From: Micropterix aruncella
Lineage: Eukaryota > Arthropoda > Insecta > Lepidoptera > Micropterigidae
DNA length: 64,000 nucleotides
Direction: 5' to 3'
NCBI GenBank assembly: GCA_944548615.1
Contig: OX155960.1
Location: 13,837,072 to 13,901,071, forward strand
In this document: positions 20,901 through 30,589 of the stretch, in pieces
Layout: each line of letters starts with the position of its first letter
Numbering within the stretch: the first letter of the stretch is position 1
Notes under the pieces: model-generated
What the model saw: the letters and a program-made list of their open reading frames with translations, nothing else
Told to the model about the DNA's origin: nothing
The model's database searches: none
Position numbers and translations under genes: made by a program

Positions 20901-21646
20901 TCTATACTAATATTATAAAGAGGTAAAGTTTGTGACGTTGTAGAAAGTAATCTCTAGATCTACTGAACCGATTTTGAAAATTCTTTTACCAATAGAAAGC
21001 CACGTTATTTGTGAGTGTCATAGGCTATATATTAATCCGAAAAATGAAAAGACTTTTTCATGGTAGTCGGATTTCCAAAGTAAGTCGGAAAAAACGGTCG
21101 AACGAAAACGTTTCTAACTAACGCTGCATTAACGATGAGAAATATATGATTAAGTTTTAGAGAAAAGTTGTAGAGCTTGATAATGCCTACAAAAAAGTCA
21201 GCGACAGCATATGTCTAAATTTTATATTTAAGTCCCAAAAAGTAGTTTTTTTATATTAAAAAAATAATTTAAATCGTTAGGTCATGTTTATTGGTCATAT
21301 TACCAACAATTATGAATTCATATCAAAATAAGAAAATTTATCGTCTCAAGTGTTTAAATCAAAATACTTTTCTTTTTTTCAGCATATAATTTCACTTTAA
21401 CTGCATAAATGGTTAAAGAGATAAGCTTTGTCACAAATAAGACACTCACAAGAATACACTCACAAATAACGGTAAAATAGTCAAATTGGCATGCAAATAC
21501 ATATATACATATGAAGTAAAAAATATAACCCTTCTTTTGGCAGTCAGGAAATAAATCATAGCACGCAGTACTAACCAAACCACACTCATAATTTCATCAC
21601 ACGTAAAAAGTTTAACCGCCCAACGAAGTGGGCACGGGTCAGCTAG
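20901..21646 (+). mobile_element. Non-autonomous Helitron (746 bp)
   Basis: Complete ends: TCTATACTAATATTATAAAG at the 5' end and the CCGCCCAACGAAGTGGGC hairpin plus CAGCTAG at the 3' end, between flanking A and T. The interior matches the copies at 17682, 18905 and 42648. No helicase coding. Confidence 0.93.
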
Positions 21647-21714
21647 TATTTAAATAAAAATAAATAATGTAAACGCGAGTTATTATTGTTTGGGTCATAT
21701 AGGTTAATTTATTC

Positions 21715-21935
21715 TGCTACAAGTCCATTCCATTCCAAAACAGATTTCTGCTTTATCCGTAATACTACCAAATAACTGTCAATCTTTCCGTAAAAGTGCG
21801 TAATAGATGGGGAGCCAGCGACAAAAAAGTGCAAGAGTTTTGGAACAGCTGATAATTTCAGATCAGAGAATAGTTTGGCCATAGAATGCCGGGGTACAGT
21901 CAATAGGCCAGATTCCGGGACACCTGGCGCTGCGT
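21715..21935 (-). repeat. Repeat matching 23505-23640 (possible LTR fragment)
   Basis: In inverse, this matches the region at about 23505-23640. Shared blocks include GGCATTCTATGGC and CTGATCTGAAA, then TATCAGCT. It has no coding potential I can recognise. The related plus-strand copy carries a TATA-like core, so an LTR origin is possible. Confidence 0.65.
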
Positions 21936-21946
21936 ACTAGGAAAGG

Positions 21947-22707
21947 TGTAACTTTGATTAGTATCCCCAATTTTGATCAGTATTTTGGAAACGCTTAAAA
22001 TTCATCAGTACACAGTGGATACAATAAAGAACTCGAAATATATTTATTTATTCTACCGAGATTTATTCTAGATTTATTTTATCTACCGAGAGTCAATACC
22101 AATTGTGGTCAAAATATGTATTTTAATAGAGCACTTCGATCATATAACCTAAACTGTCAATGTTTGGATATTTTTAATTTATCTTCAAATACTTGCTTCG
22201 AAGAAATTAGAAATACGATAAACAGCCTTCGGGTTCGATTGGTATTTCTTCGTCCGCTAGGTACGTAGGCTGTGGTAATGGTTACTACACTATAACAACG
22301 CTTTCTAGCCAGTATAATATTTTCTATAAAAGTTCATATATTTATTAACATTATAAATACATTGTGATGTGTATTATATATATTTACATTAACTATACTT
22401 TTACATTTTATTATTACCTTATAGTATTATTTATATTATTTATTATTTGTGCACGTGTATGTATGTAGATATGTATGTATGTTATATAACATCATATATG
22501 TTAAATATATCTACATAACTCATAATGTGGCTTGCCTATCCCTTTCCCTTACTTAAACCTGCATTTTTTCATAGCTCATTGCGCTGTAACAAAAGATTTA
22601 GTTTAATTGTGAAAACTTTTAATTGGCCTTAGATTTGTATAACATGTGTTAGAATTAAGTATGAAACGCTGTAAGTTTTCCGAAAAATAAAAATAAAATA
22701 AAATATG
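21947..22707 (+). other. Unassigned DNA ending in a LINE-like A-rich tail
   Basis: Mostly unassigned. The last part (about 22640-22707) ends in an (AAAAT)n tail after GTAAGTTTTCCG, as expected for a plus-strand LINE 3' end without remaining coding sequence. Confidence 0.4.
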
Positions 22708-22849
22708 GTCCGACTGCTTAATCGAACGATTAATGTCAGGATCTCCATACATGTCAGTTCTATGACGCATCGGTCTACTGTCGCGCAATATAATGGTCGC
22801 AATGGCGCAATATGATGGTATGTCGATAATTTCTACGCTCGTGGGATCG

Positions 22850-23100
22850 CCGTCTTTTATATATCGGTGAAATATTCCCTCTGAAAAGCTTAAATTGTAA
22901 AGATATGTTAGACAAGGTGCCAGTACACGTTTATGGATTTTAATTACGCTAACAGGTATATCATCGAGACCAGTTGATTTTTTGTTCTTTGAAGAGTCGA
23001 TGCATTTTTCTATTTCTTGATTGTTGATTGATAGTTTGATCCTTATTAAATGTAGTCTATGTAGAACTCTTTGGATGCTTTCTATTTTTTTAGTTTTCAT
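22850..23100 (-). pseudogene. RT N-terminal (finger) fragment of a LINE
   Basis: The minus-strand frame reads KNKKSTGLDDIPVSVIK and then LAPCLTYLYNLSFSEGIFH, corresponding to the block before RT motif 1 in LINE reverse transcriptases (the equivalent of GPGSDGIPP in the 10.3-kb element). Downstream the frame leaves the family near 22840, so the palm domain is missing. The sequence differs clearly from the other LINEs in the window, suggesting a separate family. Confidence 0.7.
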
Positions 23101-23504
23101 ATATTTTCGTTATTGAATTGCTGATTCTCTATGTTTTTCATTATTTCTGTTTATTTTTATTTTTCTAGTTTTTATGTCTTTGTTATTTTTTAAATTCTAT
23201 TTTTTTTTTAATATTTGTTTTTATACACTTTTTTTATAATTTGAAATGTAATTTCATTTGTAGAAATACTACTTTTTGTTATATGTTATTTCTATACCCA
23301 GATCGGGTTTTTGAAAATAAATTTTTCTTATTTCTTATTTCTTATTTCTTATTCTTATGGCGATGCTGACGCCACGCGTTCAAATATGAATCAGTCTGAT
23401 TATATGTTTCGAGTTCTCTATTGCATTCACTGTCTACTGATGAATTTTCAGCTTTCCAAAACCTTTTAAGTGTACTAATTAAAATTACGCCTTTCTTAGT
23501 ACGC

Positions 23505-23830
23505 CAGCGCCTGGTGTCTCGAAATTCGGCCTGGTGACTATACCCTGGCATTCTATGGCAAAAATACTGTCTGATCTGAAAGTATCAGCTTTTTCAAACC
23601 TCGTGCGCTTCTTTTTGCTGGCTCTTGGCTATAAAAAGCGCCGACGAGTGATTCGAGTGGGATCGACGCCGCGGAAACGAGCGATCTTATGAACGTAAAG
23701 TATAGGGCGTGTATTTTATCTGTGTGACATACAGTGCATCCGAACAGTACTTTAAAATACCGTTGCGTGTATTTGGCACGTTGTCAGAAAGATTTTAAAG
23801 TAATGTCGGTGATTTTAAGACCGGATCAAG
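23505..23830 (+). repeat. Possible solo LTR or promoter-bearing repeat
   Basis: Matches the inverse repeat at 21715-21935 in its first ~130 bp. It then carries GGCTATAAAAAGCGCCG (TATA-like core at about 23629-23638) followed by a GC-richer stretch, the layout of an LTR promoter. Termini and target duplication were not found, so this is a tentative reading. Confidence 0.4.
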
Positions 23831-23863
23831 GATTTTTCCGAGCTGGAGCAAAATTTGTCATTG

Positions 23864-23955
23864 GCGCCCCCCCCCCTCCCCTCCAGCATTTGAGATTATT
23901 AATTTTATAAAACTCACGAAACATATATATATTAGGGGAGGGGGGGGGGTAGAAA
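23864..23955. repeat. C-run and G-run pair
   Basis: A C-rich block (GCCCCCCCCCCTCCCCTCC, near 23866-23885) is followed about 50 bp later by a complementary G-rich block (GGGGAGGGGGGGGGG, near 23935-23950). It could form a hairpin or G-quadruplex. It has no other annotation. Confidence 0.8.
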
Positions 23956-24662
23956 TGTATATATTCTTCTTCATCTGAAAATAATTTTTAGCGCCTTGAT
24001 AATACCTTCTCTTTGCCGGGAAAGCAAAACAAACAACATTTCATCATCACGATACGAGGAATAAATCCAATCTCCACATAAACCGACAGCGACTTAGCAA
24101 TGTGCGATACAGTTTTATACACCGAAATTTGTCCTTCTATAATAAGATTTCAGAGAAAATGAAAAACCTTGGAGAGGACCAATTTAAAAAGATAATTATA
24201 AATAGTTTGGTAAGAAACCCAATTTATGGTATAAGGGAGTTTGAAAATTCCGAGTTTATTTTCCATGTTGATAATTAGCAAAATTTGTAAAATTTTAAAC
24301 ATAACGGAATTATGATAGCTGACATTCTAATTCTCATATAATTTAGTATACATCTATTTATGTTTAAAAAATACGAAGGCATATTGCTGGATTGACAATA
24401 AAATTATTTTACATGATTATTCTAGATAGAATTTGCATTTCAATTTTAATATATTATTCTCTCTTACTATTTAATGACATTAGTATATTTTGATTATTTG
24501 TAAGTAGGTAATATTGAATATAATATTATAGCCATGACAACTATCATGATAGTTATGTTTTTAATAATAAAATTTTATGCATTTAATTTTGTGACGCATC
24601 CAAGTGTAGGAATGCCTATCTACTGGAATAGTTGATTGTATTGTATTGTATTTACTTATACT
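23956..24662. other. Unassigned AT-rich interval
   Basis: No coding frame or repeat terminus recognised. Confidence 0.5.
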
Positions 24663-24966
24663 TACTAGGGTCATCCAGAAAGTAACGTTACAACATTTAT
24701 GTAGGATCGAAAAATACTTTAATTTAATTAGAATTCACAGTAGACTTCACAAATATATTAAATTATTTTTCTATATCATCACCGTCGTGATTGAAACTTT
24801 TTTGCTTTTGGGGCATCAGATTTTGTATCACAGTGGCTTTGACTTCCGCCGCCAGCTCTTTCCGCCACTTCTTTACAGGTTCCTCGTCCTCATGATAGTT
24901 GTAAAAATATTTCCGACCCAAAAACTGATTTAGTTTAGTGAAAAGATTATAGTAGGAAGACGAACA

Positions 24967-25180
24967 ACTAGAGTTGTCGACTACAGCGGGCGAGCCCGTC
25001 TTCTCAGGAAGTTTTACCGATAAGTCGTTCTATCTCCCTGGAGTAAGCGCAGAAGACTTAGGACAAAAACAGTCCACCGTCTAGCTCCGCCACAAACCCG
25101 TAAGAGGCCAACGCCTTAACCGCGAGATAGCCAGGAGTGTTACCCAGCGGGCTTACACTCACGCCCTTACTTCCAATTCC
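24967..25180 (+). mobile_element. R-family insertion (214 bp) with 11-bp target duplication
   Basis: A fragment of the R repeat inserted in the mariner. Both sides carry GAAGACGAACA (24956-24966 and 25181-25191), a direct target duplication. It begins ACTAGAGTTGTCGACTACAG, the end shared by most R copies. The duplication length suits TPRT-type retroposition. Confidence 0.88.
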
Positions 25181-25716
25181 GAAGACGAACACTTGGATGA
25201 ATAAGAGGAATGGGTGACAATATCCCATCCAAACGATGTCAGCAGCTCCTTTAAAACTCGCGCAGTGTGGGGCCTGGTGTTGTCTTGCAAAAGGGTGACT
25301 CCATGGGTTAGTATTCCCCTTCTGCGGCTCTGAATTGCACTTTTTAGGGTATTACAGTAACTCTCTGTATTAATGGTAGTCTCCTTTAGGTATATAATCC
25401 ACCTAATCACTTCTCCGGCTGAATGGGTCGTCTTGGAGGTTTTGGTAGCTGGTGAAGATGAATGACGACACTGAAGTGATTGTCTTTTGGATTGTGGCAG
25501 GCAGTCACACACCCATGTCTCATTCACTATCATCCGATGGATATTCGCGGCGGTATAGTTCTGCAAAATCAAAAAATGGATTACGGCGCGGGTCTCAACA
25601 CGGAAGGGAGATAGCGAGAGCTCGCGACTACCTCTCCATCGAAATAATTTACTGTGATAGATCGAAATGTCCGACAAATACGAGGGACCTAACAAACCAA
25701 CCGTTAGGATACCCAC
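25181..25716 (-). pseudogene. mariner transposase, N-terminal and central part
   Basis: Frame encoding the DNA-binding and catalytic part of a mariner transposase, which would cut and join the element at TA sites. Conserved blocks: TRAVIHFLILQNYTAANIH, NETWVCDCL, KETTINTESYCNTL and GVTLLQDNTRPHTARV, ending with a mutated HSSYSSKCSSSE block. The first and third catalytic acids are replaced or lost and the coding sequence is cut by the R insertion at 24967-25180. The C-terminal piece (about 24770-24955) lies beyond it. It cannot be active. Confidence 0.85.
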
Positions 25717-25804
25717 TACATGTTAGATGCACCAACTTTGAAAAATAAAAAAAACCATCGGCCTCAGGAGCCCTTGTAGCCTTACTTTCTGGAGGACCCT
25801 CGTA

Positions 25805-26139
25805 TTGTATCTATACGTATATACAATTACTTATACTTATGGACATAATAGCCTTTAAAATAAATATTCAAAACAATGTATTCAAAATCAAAGAGGCTCT
25901 TTAATGGTCTATAGCGCATACTTCTTCTTCTTGTTGTTTTCTGGCAATCACCGATAGTCGGTGCTTTTCTGCCAAGTCGTTTTCGGGTCTATAGCGCATA
26001 GGCGCTGACCATGTTTGACGCGGCACTGCGCACACTTATATGTAAATATCCTGATTCAGTATTCTCGAATAATATAAAGAATGCCGATAATACTGCTATG
26101 GGAGCTAATAGGCCCAGTGCGATTGGGCCTGTGCGATTA
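25805..26139. other. Unassigned interval
   Basis: No gene or repeat terminus recognised. Confidence 0.5.
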
Positions 26140-27450
26140 TGACCCATTATGTCTAGAATCGGCCTAATTCATGGGTAGCCTCCCTGAAGAATCGCGATCC
26201 CGTGTAGGACTCTGTGCTTGCGGGCCAGTTCCCTTGGGAATCGTCCTTTGGGCTCTCCTAGACGATCTGCGCACCGTGCGGCGTCAGTCAATCGGCTGTG
26301 CATTCCGACTGATAACCGGGGGAGTCTGAAAACGGTTTTTTTTGCTATAGAGCGGGGTGGTAGCTTACCTTATGGCAATTGCTCTTAAAACGAAAAATTG
26401 GCTACCTGATCCCGGGTGAGAACAGCCAGGCAAAGGAAGCCGTGGTCCGCTATAGATTCGGTTAATTCCAAATCACCGCTTCCATAAAGGAGAGGACGGC
26501 TCAAGTGACCTCGAACCCGTAACCAGTCGTGAGGCCGGAGAAATCTGGCCGAAACTGGTGGTAAGGGCGTGAGTTCTGGCCGCTGCCGCTGGTTGCATAT
26601 TGCCGTTGTCTTCTTACGGGCGAGTAGCGTAACTGGACAGTGAACTGTTTCGTCCCAAAGTCTTCTACGCTCACTTCACGGAATACAGAATTAACAATAT
26701 CGTTAAAAAATCGTGAGGTGAAGGGTTCGCCCGTTGCAGTTGATACCTCCAAAGTGTGCCGGATATTCCTAATAGACCCGTGCAGCTTGGGTGGTATGGT
26801 CCAATTTTATATAATCTGGCTTGCCCAACTCACGGCTCAACTCCTATCTGGTAGCCTCCTCGTAGAGTGACTTAACCTGTCAGGGCCGCTGTGAGCTTCT
26901 GCAACTCCTGTTATCCTTAAAAAGATCGCAGATGCGGGGGGGGATACCTCGGGAGGAACTGGGCGGTTTTGGCACTAGCTGCATTTGCGGAAAAGACGAA
27001 GAAAGACCAAGCCGGCTAAGAACCAGTGAATCTAAAGACGTATGTTTACTATAGCAGCGGAGGGTAGTTGTCAACCTGACGTCATCAACCCTTGAATCCA
27101 TCCGACGACCACCCGATCCCGAATGACCATAGCGGGCAAAGGGCGTAGCGGTTCGCAAAATATTCAAACTGAATAACAGCTAAAGTCAGGTAGACGCCGC
27201 GCAAGCGACCCCGAACCCGTGACCAGACCAGGGGATGGAGAAATCTGGCCAAATCTGGTAGTAAGGGCATGAGGTTGACCCGCTAGGTAACTTTCCAGTA
27301 CCTCGCGGTAAGGCGTCGGGTTCTCACGGGCGCGTTAATGGAGCTAGAGTGCGGAATGTGCTGTCCTAAGTCTCTATATAATCACCTCACGGTTTAAAAA
27401 CGATATATATCGTTCCCTTGTTGCAGATAATATCTCAAAGTGTGCAGAAT
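26140..27450 (-). repeat. R-family tandem dimer (inverse orientation)
   Basis: Two diverged R units in tandem (about 26140-26880 and 26881-27450), inverted relative to the copies at 43.6, 51, 52.5 and 54.9 kb. Shared blocks include CGCACCGTGCGGCGTCAGTC (near 26270) and GGTTCGCCCGTTGCAGTTGA (near 26725). GC content is clearly above the surroundings. Small frames across it are not conserved between copies, so no protein is called. The function and class are unknown. Confidence 0.8.
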
Positions 27451-27504
27451 TCTGTCGGACATCTAGAACGGTTTTCGATCATGTCAGTCCACCACTAAGA
27501 AAGT

Positions 27505-27777
27505 CATTATTGGGCTCGATTGCGTTTCTTCGTGAACTAAAATCGGAAATTAGTCCGTGTAAACGAGACAGGGCAATACGCTAGAGCGAGGTGTGAGATG
27601 ACCGGTTGTCACTTTTTCGCATTAAAACTGCCCGCCAAGGTCAAATCTTACACCGCACGAAATATGCTCGAATTTATTCAGACGTTCGTTTCATATTCTG
27701 CTTGAGCGTATTGCTCTGTCTCGTTCGCTTGGACTAATTTTAGTTTTAGTTCACAAAGAAACGCAATCGGGCCCATT
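27505..27777. mobile_element. MITE with ~75-bp imperfect terminal inverted repeats
   Basis: The left end (GGGCTCGATTGCGTTTCTTC, near 27512) and the right end (inverse of GAAACGCAATCGGGCCCATT near 27758) are long imperfect inverse complements, ~75 bp, enclosing ~120 bp. It has no coding capacity. It lies immediately before the orphan nuclease-like ORF and probably interrupts it. Confidence 0.85.
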
Positions 27778-28383
27778 ATGTATCAAGGACGGTACACTTA
27801 CCGCCATGACAAAGTTCTCGCTGTTATTCGCGAGGTAATTAGTCTCTCAGTGGCGCGTGCCAACAAGGGTTTGACAGTATCCTCCAAACCCCCAATACAG
27901 TTTGTGCGGGATGGCTCTAAAGGCAAAAAACATTCAACCACAAAACCTTTCTCAATAATCGAGAAAGCTACAGATTGGATTCTGGAGGTTGATTCGGTCT
28001 CTAAGCAGTATAAATTCCCTGAAAGTCTCGGATGCACAGCCTTCCGTCCAGATATAACTCTTTACTCTCTATCTCGGAAGGTGGCTCTTATTGTAGAATT
28101 AACTGTTCCATGGGAATCAAATATCCCAAAAGACCACGAGTACAAATTAAATAAATACCATGATCTTGCAAATGCCGTAACCCGGAACGGCTTCACTGTT
28201 CACCTTCACGCGGTGGAAGTTGGCGCTCGTGGCCTGCCAGCTAAATCTCTATTTCACCTCTTTAAAGATCTTGGCCTTTCCAGAAAAATAATCAACTCTT
28301 TCTTAGAAAAATTATCTAAAACTGCGATTTGCGCATCTCAAATTCTATGGCTCCGAAGGGGGAGTGAATGGGTGGCAAGGTGA
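27778..28383 (+). pseudogene. Orphan ORF with PD-(D/E)xK-like motif, C-terminal part of a retroelement protein (tentative)
   Basis: A 201-codon open frame. Blocks: RYTYRHDKVLAVI (residues 6-18), FRPDITLYS (89-97) and ALIVELTVPWESN (103-115), then KLNKYHDL, and EVGARGLPAKSLF. The RPD...E-x-T arrangement resembles a PD-(D/E)xK nuclease core, and RHDxV followed by a PD block occurs in restriction-like endonuclease domains of R2-type LINEs, so a LINE C-terminal nuclease is the best guess. The lysine of the motif is not obvious. There is no RT in the window next to it. The start is artificial because the frame opens right at the MITE edge; the ORF is 5'-truncated or interrupted. A second, more damaged copy lies at 37670-38155. 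Confidence 0.55.
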
Positions 28384-28540
28384 ACGCTCACATGTGGCAA
28401 GACAGCTGTCCTAAACCTACCACAGCCAGTTCGTAAGTCCGGAATCCACTGCTCACCCCCCAGAAGTGTAAAAAATAGTATTATGATGGGCCCGACTCCG
28501 GTCGGTGAATTCCATGGCAGCTCCGTTTGTATTTATTATT
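28384..28540 (+). other. 3' region of the orphan retroelement
   Basis: About 157 bp shared with 37983-38155, including GATGGGCCCGACTCCGGTCG and TCCGTTTGTATTTATT, after which the two loci diverge. This common end without an A-rich tail defines the likely 3' terminus of the element. Confidence 0.65.
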
Positions 28541-28839
28541 GTCATTTTATATTTACTGTTAATTATTGTTTTTATTTATTTTATTATTTTTATTCCAACA
28601 AAAGAGAGAAACAGCGCTCGGGTCTTAAGTTAATAAATAATAATAACAATATTACGCCCAAAATAGTCTCCTGATAATATACAGTTTATGTGCGTGATGT
28701 TGTGTAATAATATTTATATATTATGTTATTATAATCATGTTCTTTCGATTTGTGAGTGTGTATGATAGAGTAGGATGAGTGTGTTTATATGTGTGATTGT
28801 GATGTGTGTTTAATGGGTATGTCTATATGGTATTATCTA
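28541..28839. other. Unassigned GT-rich interval
   Basis: TG-rich, low-complexity sequence without recognised features. Confidence 0.5.
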
Positions 28840-29796
28840 CGTTCGGCAAAGTTTTAGAATCACTTGTTTACAACCAAGTTTTTAACCATGTTAGACATGT
28901 CTTACCATGTTAAACATGTCCACCATGTTACCATGTTAACCATGTTAGACATGTCCACAGCAAAATGGATTTTTTCCAAAAAAAAACTGTCAACACAAAC
29001 CTTATTGAGTAAGTAGATTATATTAGTACTTCACTGGATAAACGAACACAAGTAGATGTTATATATACTGACTTCCAAAAGGCCTTTGATAAAGTTGATC
29101 ACTCCATCCTCATTTTATTTATTTCGAATACTTAAGGATAATTCGAAAACTCCATTCGAAACTCCATTCGAAACTCCATTCGAAAACTTAAGGATAATGG
29201 AATACATGGGGACTTACTGCGATGGCTAAAGTCATATATTATGAACCGTAGCCAGATAGTTGTCATTAAGGGATTCGAGTCGTCGGTATTCGACGTAACA
29301 TCGGGTGTCCCACAAGGTTCCAATTTAGGACCCCTCTTATTTTTAATTTTCATAAATGATCTTTCCAATAGAATAAAATGTAATTTCTTAATGTATGCGG
29401 ACGATGTTAAAATTTATAATCAAATTATGAACATATCTGACTGCCACAAAATACAAAACGACCTTGATTCGCTATTCACTTGGTGTTCTGAAAATAAAAT
29501 GGCTCTCAACATAGGTAAATGTCAGTCGATGTCCTTTTGTAGGAACAGGGGTCACGTTAAATACGACTATTCTATAAATGGTCACAACCTAAGCAATGTA
29601 TCTAGCATCAGTGACCTAGGAATAACATTTGACTCAAACCTAAATTTCAAGATACACATTGAGAACATAGTCGAGAAAGCAAATAGGATGCTGGGGTTGA
29701 TCATGCGGATCACTAAGAATTTCGAAAATCACAACAGCATGATCCTGCTTTATAAATCACTAGTGCGCTGTCATCTTGAATTTGGGTCCTCTATAT
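28840..29796 (+). pseudogene. LINE RT, first part (split by composite insertion)
   Basis: Plus-strand LINE reverse transcriptase with blocks in order: FGKVLESLVYNQVFNH (near 28842), a damaged HGFF block, YTDFQKAFDKVDHSIL (near 29068) with catalytic Asp, then KDNGIHGDLLRWLKSYI, SGVPQGSNLGPLLFL (near 29305), YADDVKIY (near 29395) and HLEFGSS at the insertion edge. Small tandem duplications disrupt it: an ACCATGTTAGACATGTC-type repeat at about 28886-28962, and an ACTCCATTCGAA-type repeat at about 29150-29185. The open section is 29241-29801. The gene continues at 36436 after a 6.6-kb insertion. Without the insertion it would still be a pseudogene because of the internal repeats. Confidence 0.88.
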
Positions 29797-30051
29797 TATA
29801 ACGAATTTCGTTAAATTTATATCTTTGTTTTAAATTTCCTTTCTATGGCACCTTTTTTGTTTTATAAAATGTTTATCAAGGTTTGTTTCTTGGCTGAAAC
29901 AAATGCCTATTAATTCCGCTAGATGTCCATAGTGGGTGAAATATTCGATTTAATTGTTGACAGACAGCTGGGGGTACTTTCGAGAGAGAAAAAAAGGTGC
30001 CATAGAAAGGAAATTTAAAACAAAGATATAAATTTAACGAAATTCGTTATA
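29797..30051. mobile_element. Fold-back (MITE-like) unit at left end of composite
   Basis: A 255-bp unit with ~60-bp inverted repeats: TATAACGAATTTCGTTAAAT at its left and the inverse ending ATTCGTTATA at 30051, with AAGGTGCCATAGAAAGG inside each arm. The right end of the composite has an inverted copy that lacks the second arm. Confidence 0.88.
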
Positions 30052-30589
30052 GCCCCCCTTCTAAAAGAGTGACCTGGTAAATAATGTAAACAGGAAACGA
30101 TTTGCATTGCCCTCAATGCATTAAAAACAAGAAAAAAGGCAAAAGCAACAAAAATTTCAACAAATAGCTCGTAAATGTTCGAGAAGAACGATGAGAAATC
30201 ACAGTTTAGTCGGGTTATGCAATGTCGAGTGATACAGAAACAGCAGAGCCAATACAGAAGTTTGAGCAGTTACAATGAGACAAAGCTCAATCTGGTAAGT
30301 AACCCAACGAAAATGATAAACTGCAAACTTTCCTATACACTATGCATGTTCGAAGAATAATGAGAATTCCAGTTGCAGACTCATGCATCAACATTCACTT
30401 ACATACATACAACAAACTTTCATCAAGTACTTACTACCAAAACGTGATATTATAAATCACGCTGCGGACCTTACACGCTACACTGCATTGAACATAATTT
30501 AAGAATGAACAACGCAATTACTGAACTCATATTCTGAAGACTAAATGAAACCATCGAACCCACGAAGATTAAAAGATAACAAGGCGGTT
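30052..30589. other. Region 3' of pol, expected place of the 3' LTR
   Basis: Downstream of pol on the minus strand, where the element's 3' LTR should be. I find no copy of the LTR sequence starting TGTAGCCTTCTTGCAGG seen at 35552. No env-like frame is present. The sequence is otherwise unassigned. Confidence 0.6.

Larger units (their letters stand above)
24663..25804 (-). mobile_element. mariner transposon (inactive)
   Basis: Imperfect 23-bp terminal inverted repeats (24663-24685 TACTAGGGTCATCCAGAAAG and so on; 25782-25804 in inverse, two mismatches) bounded by TA. The minus strand carries transposase remains in order: a helix-turn-helix-like stretch, NETWVCDCLPQSKRQSLQCR, ESYCNTLKSAIQSRRRG, LLQDNTRPHTARVLKEL, and near the left end a GRKYFY...GDDIEK tail. 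Of the DDD triad, the first Asp is Asn (NETWV), the second is kept (QDN), and the third (PYSPDLAPSD in the family) is lost. The copy is also split by a 214-bp R-family insertion. Confidence 0.88.

Noticed and set aside
27798..28037. Minus-strand ORF opposite the nuclease-like frame
   Set aside because: It is a shadow of the plus-strand frame, which has a conserved sister copy.
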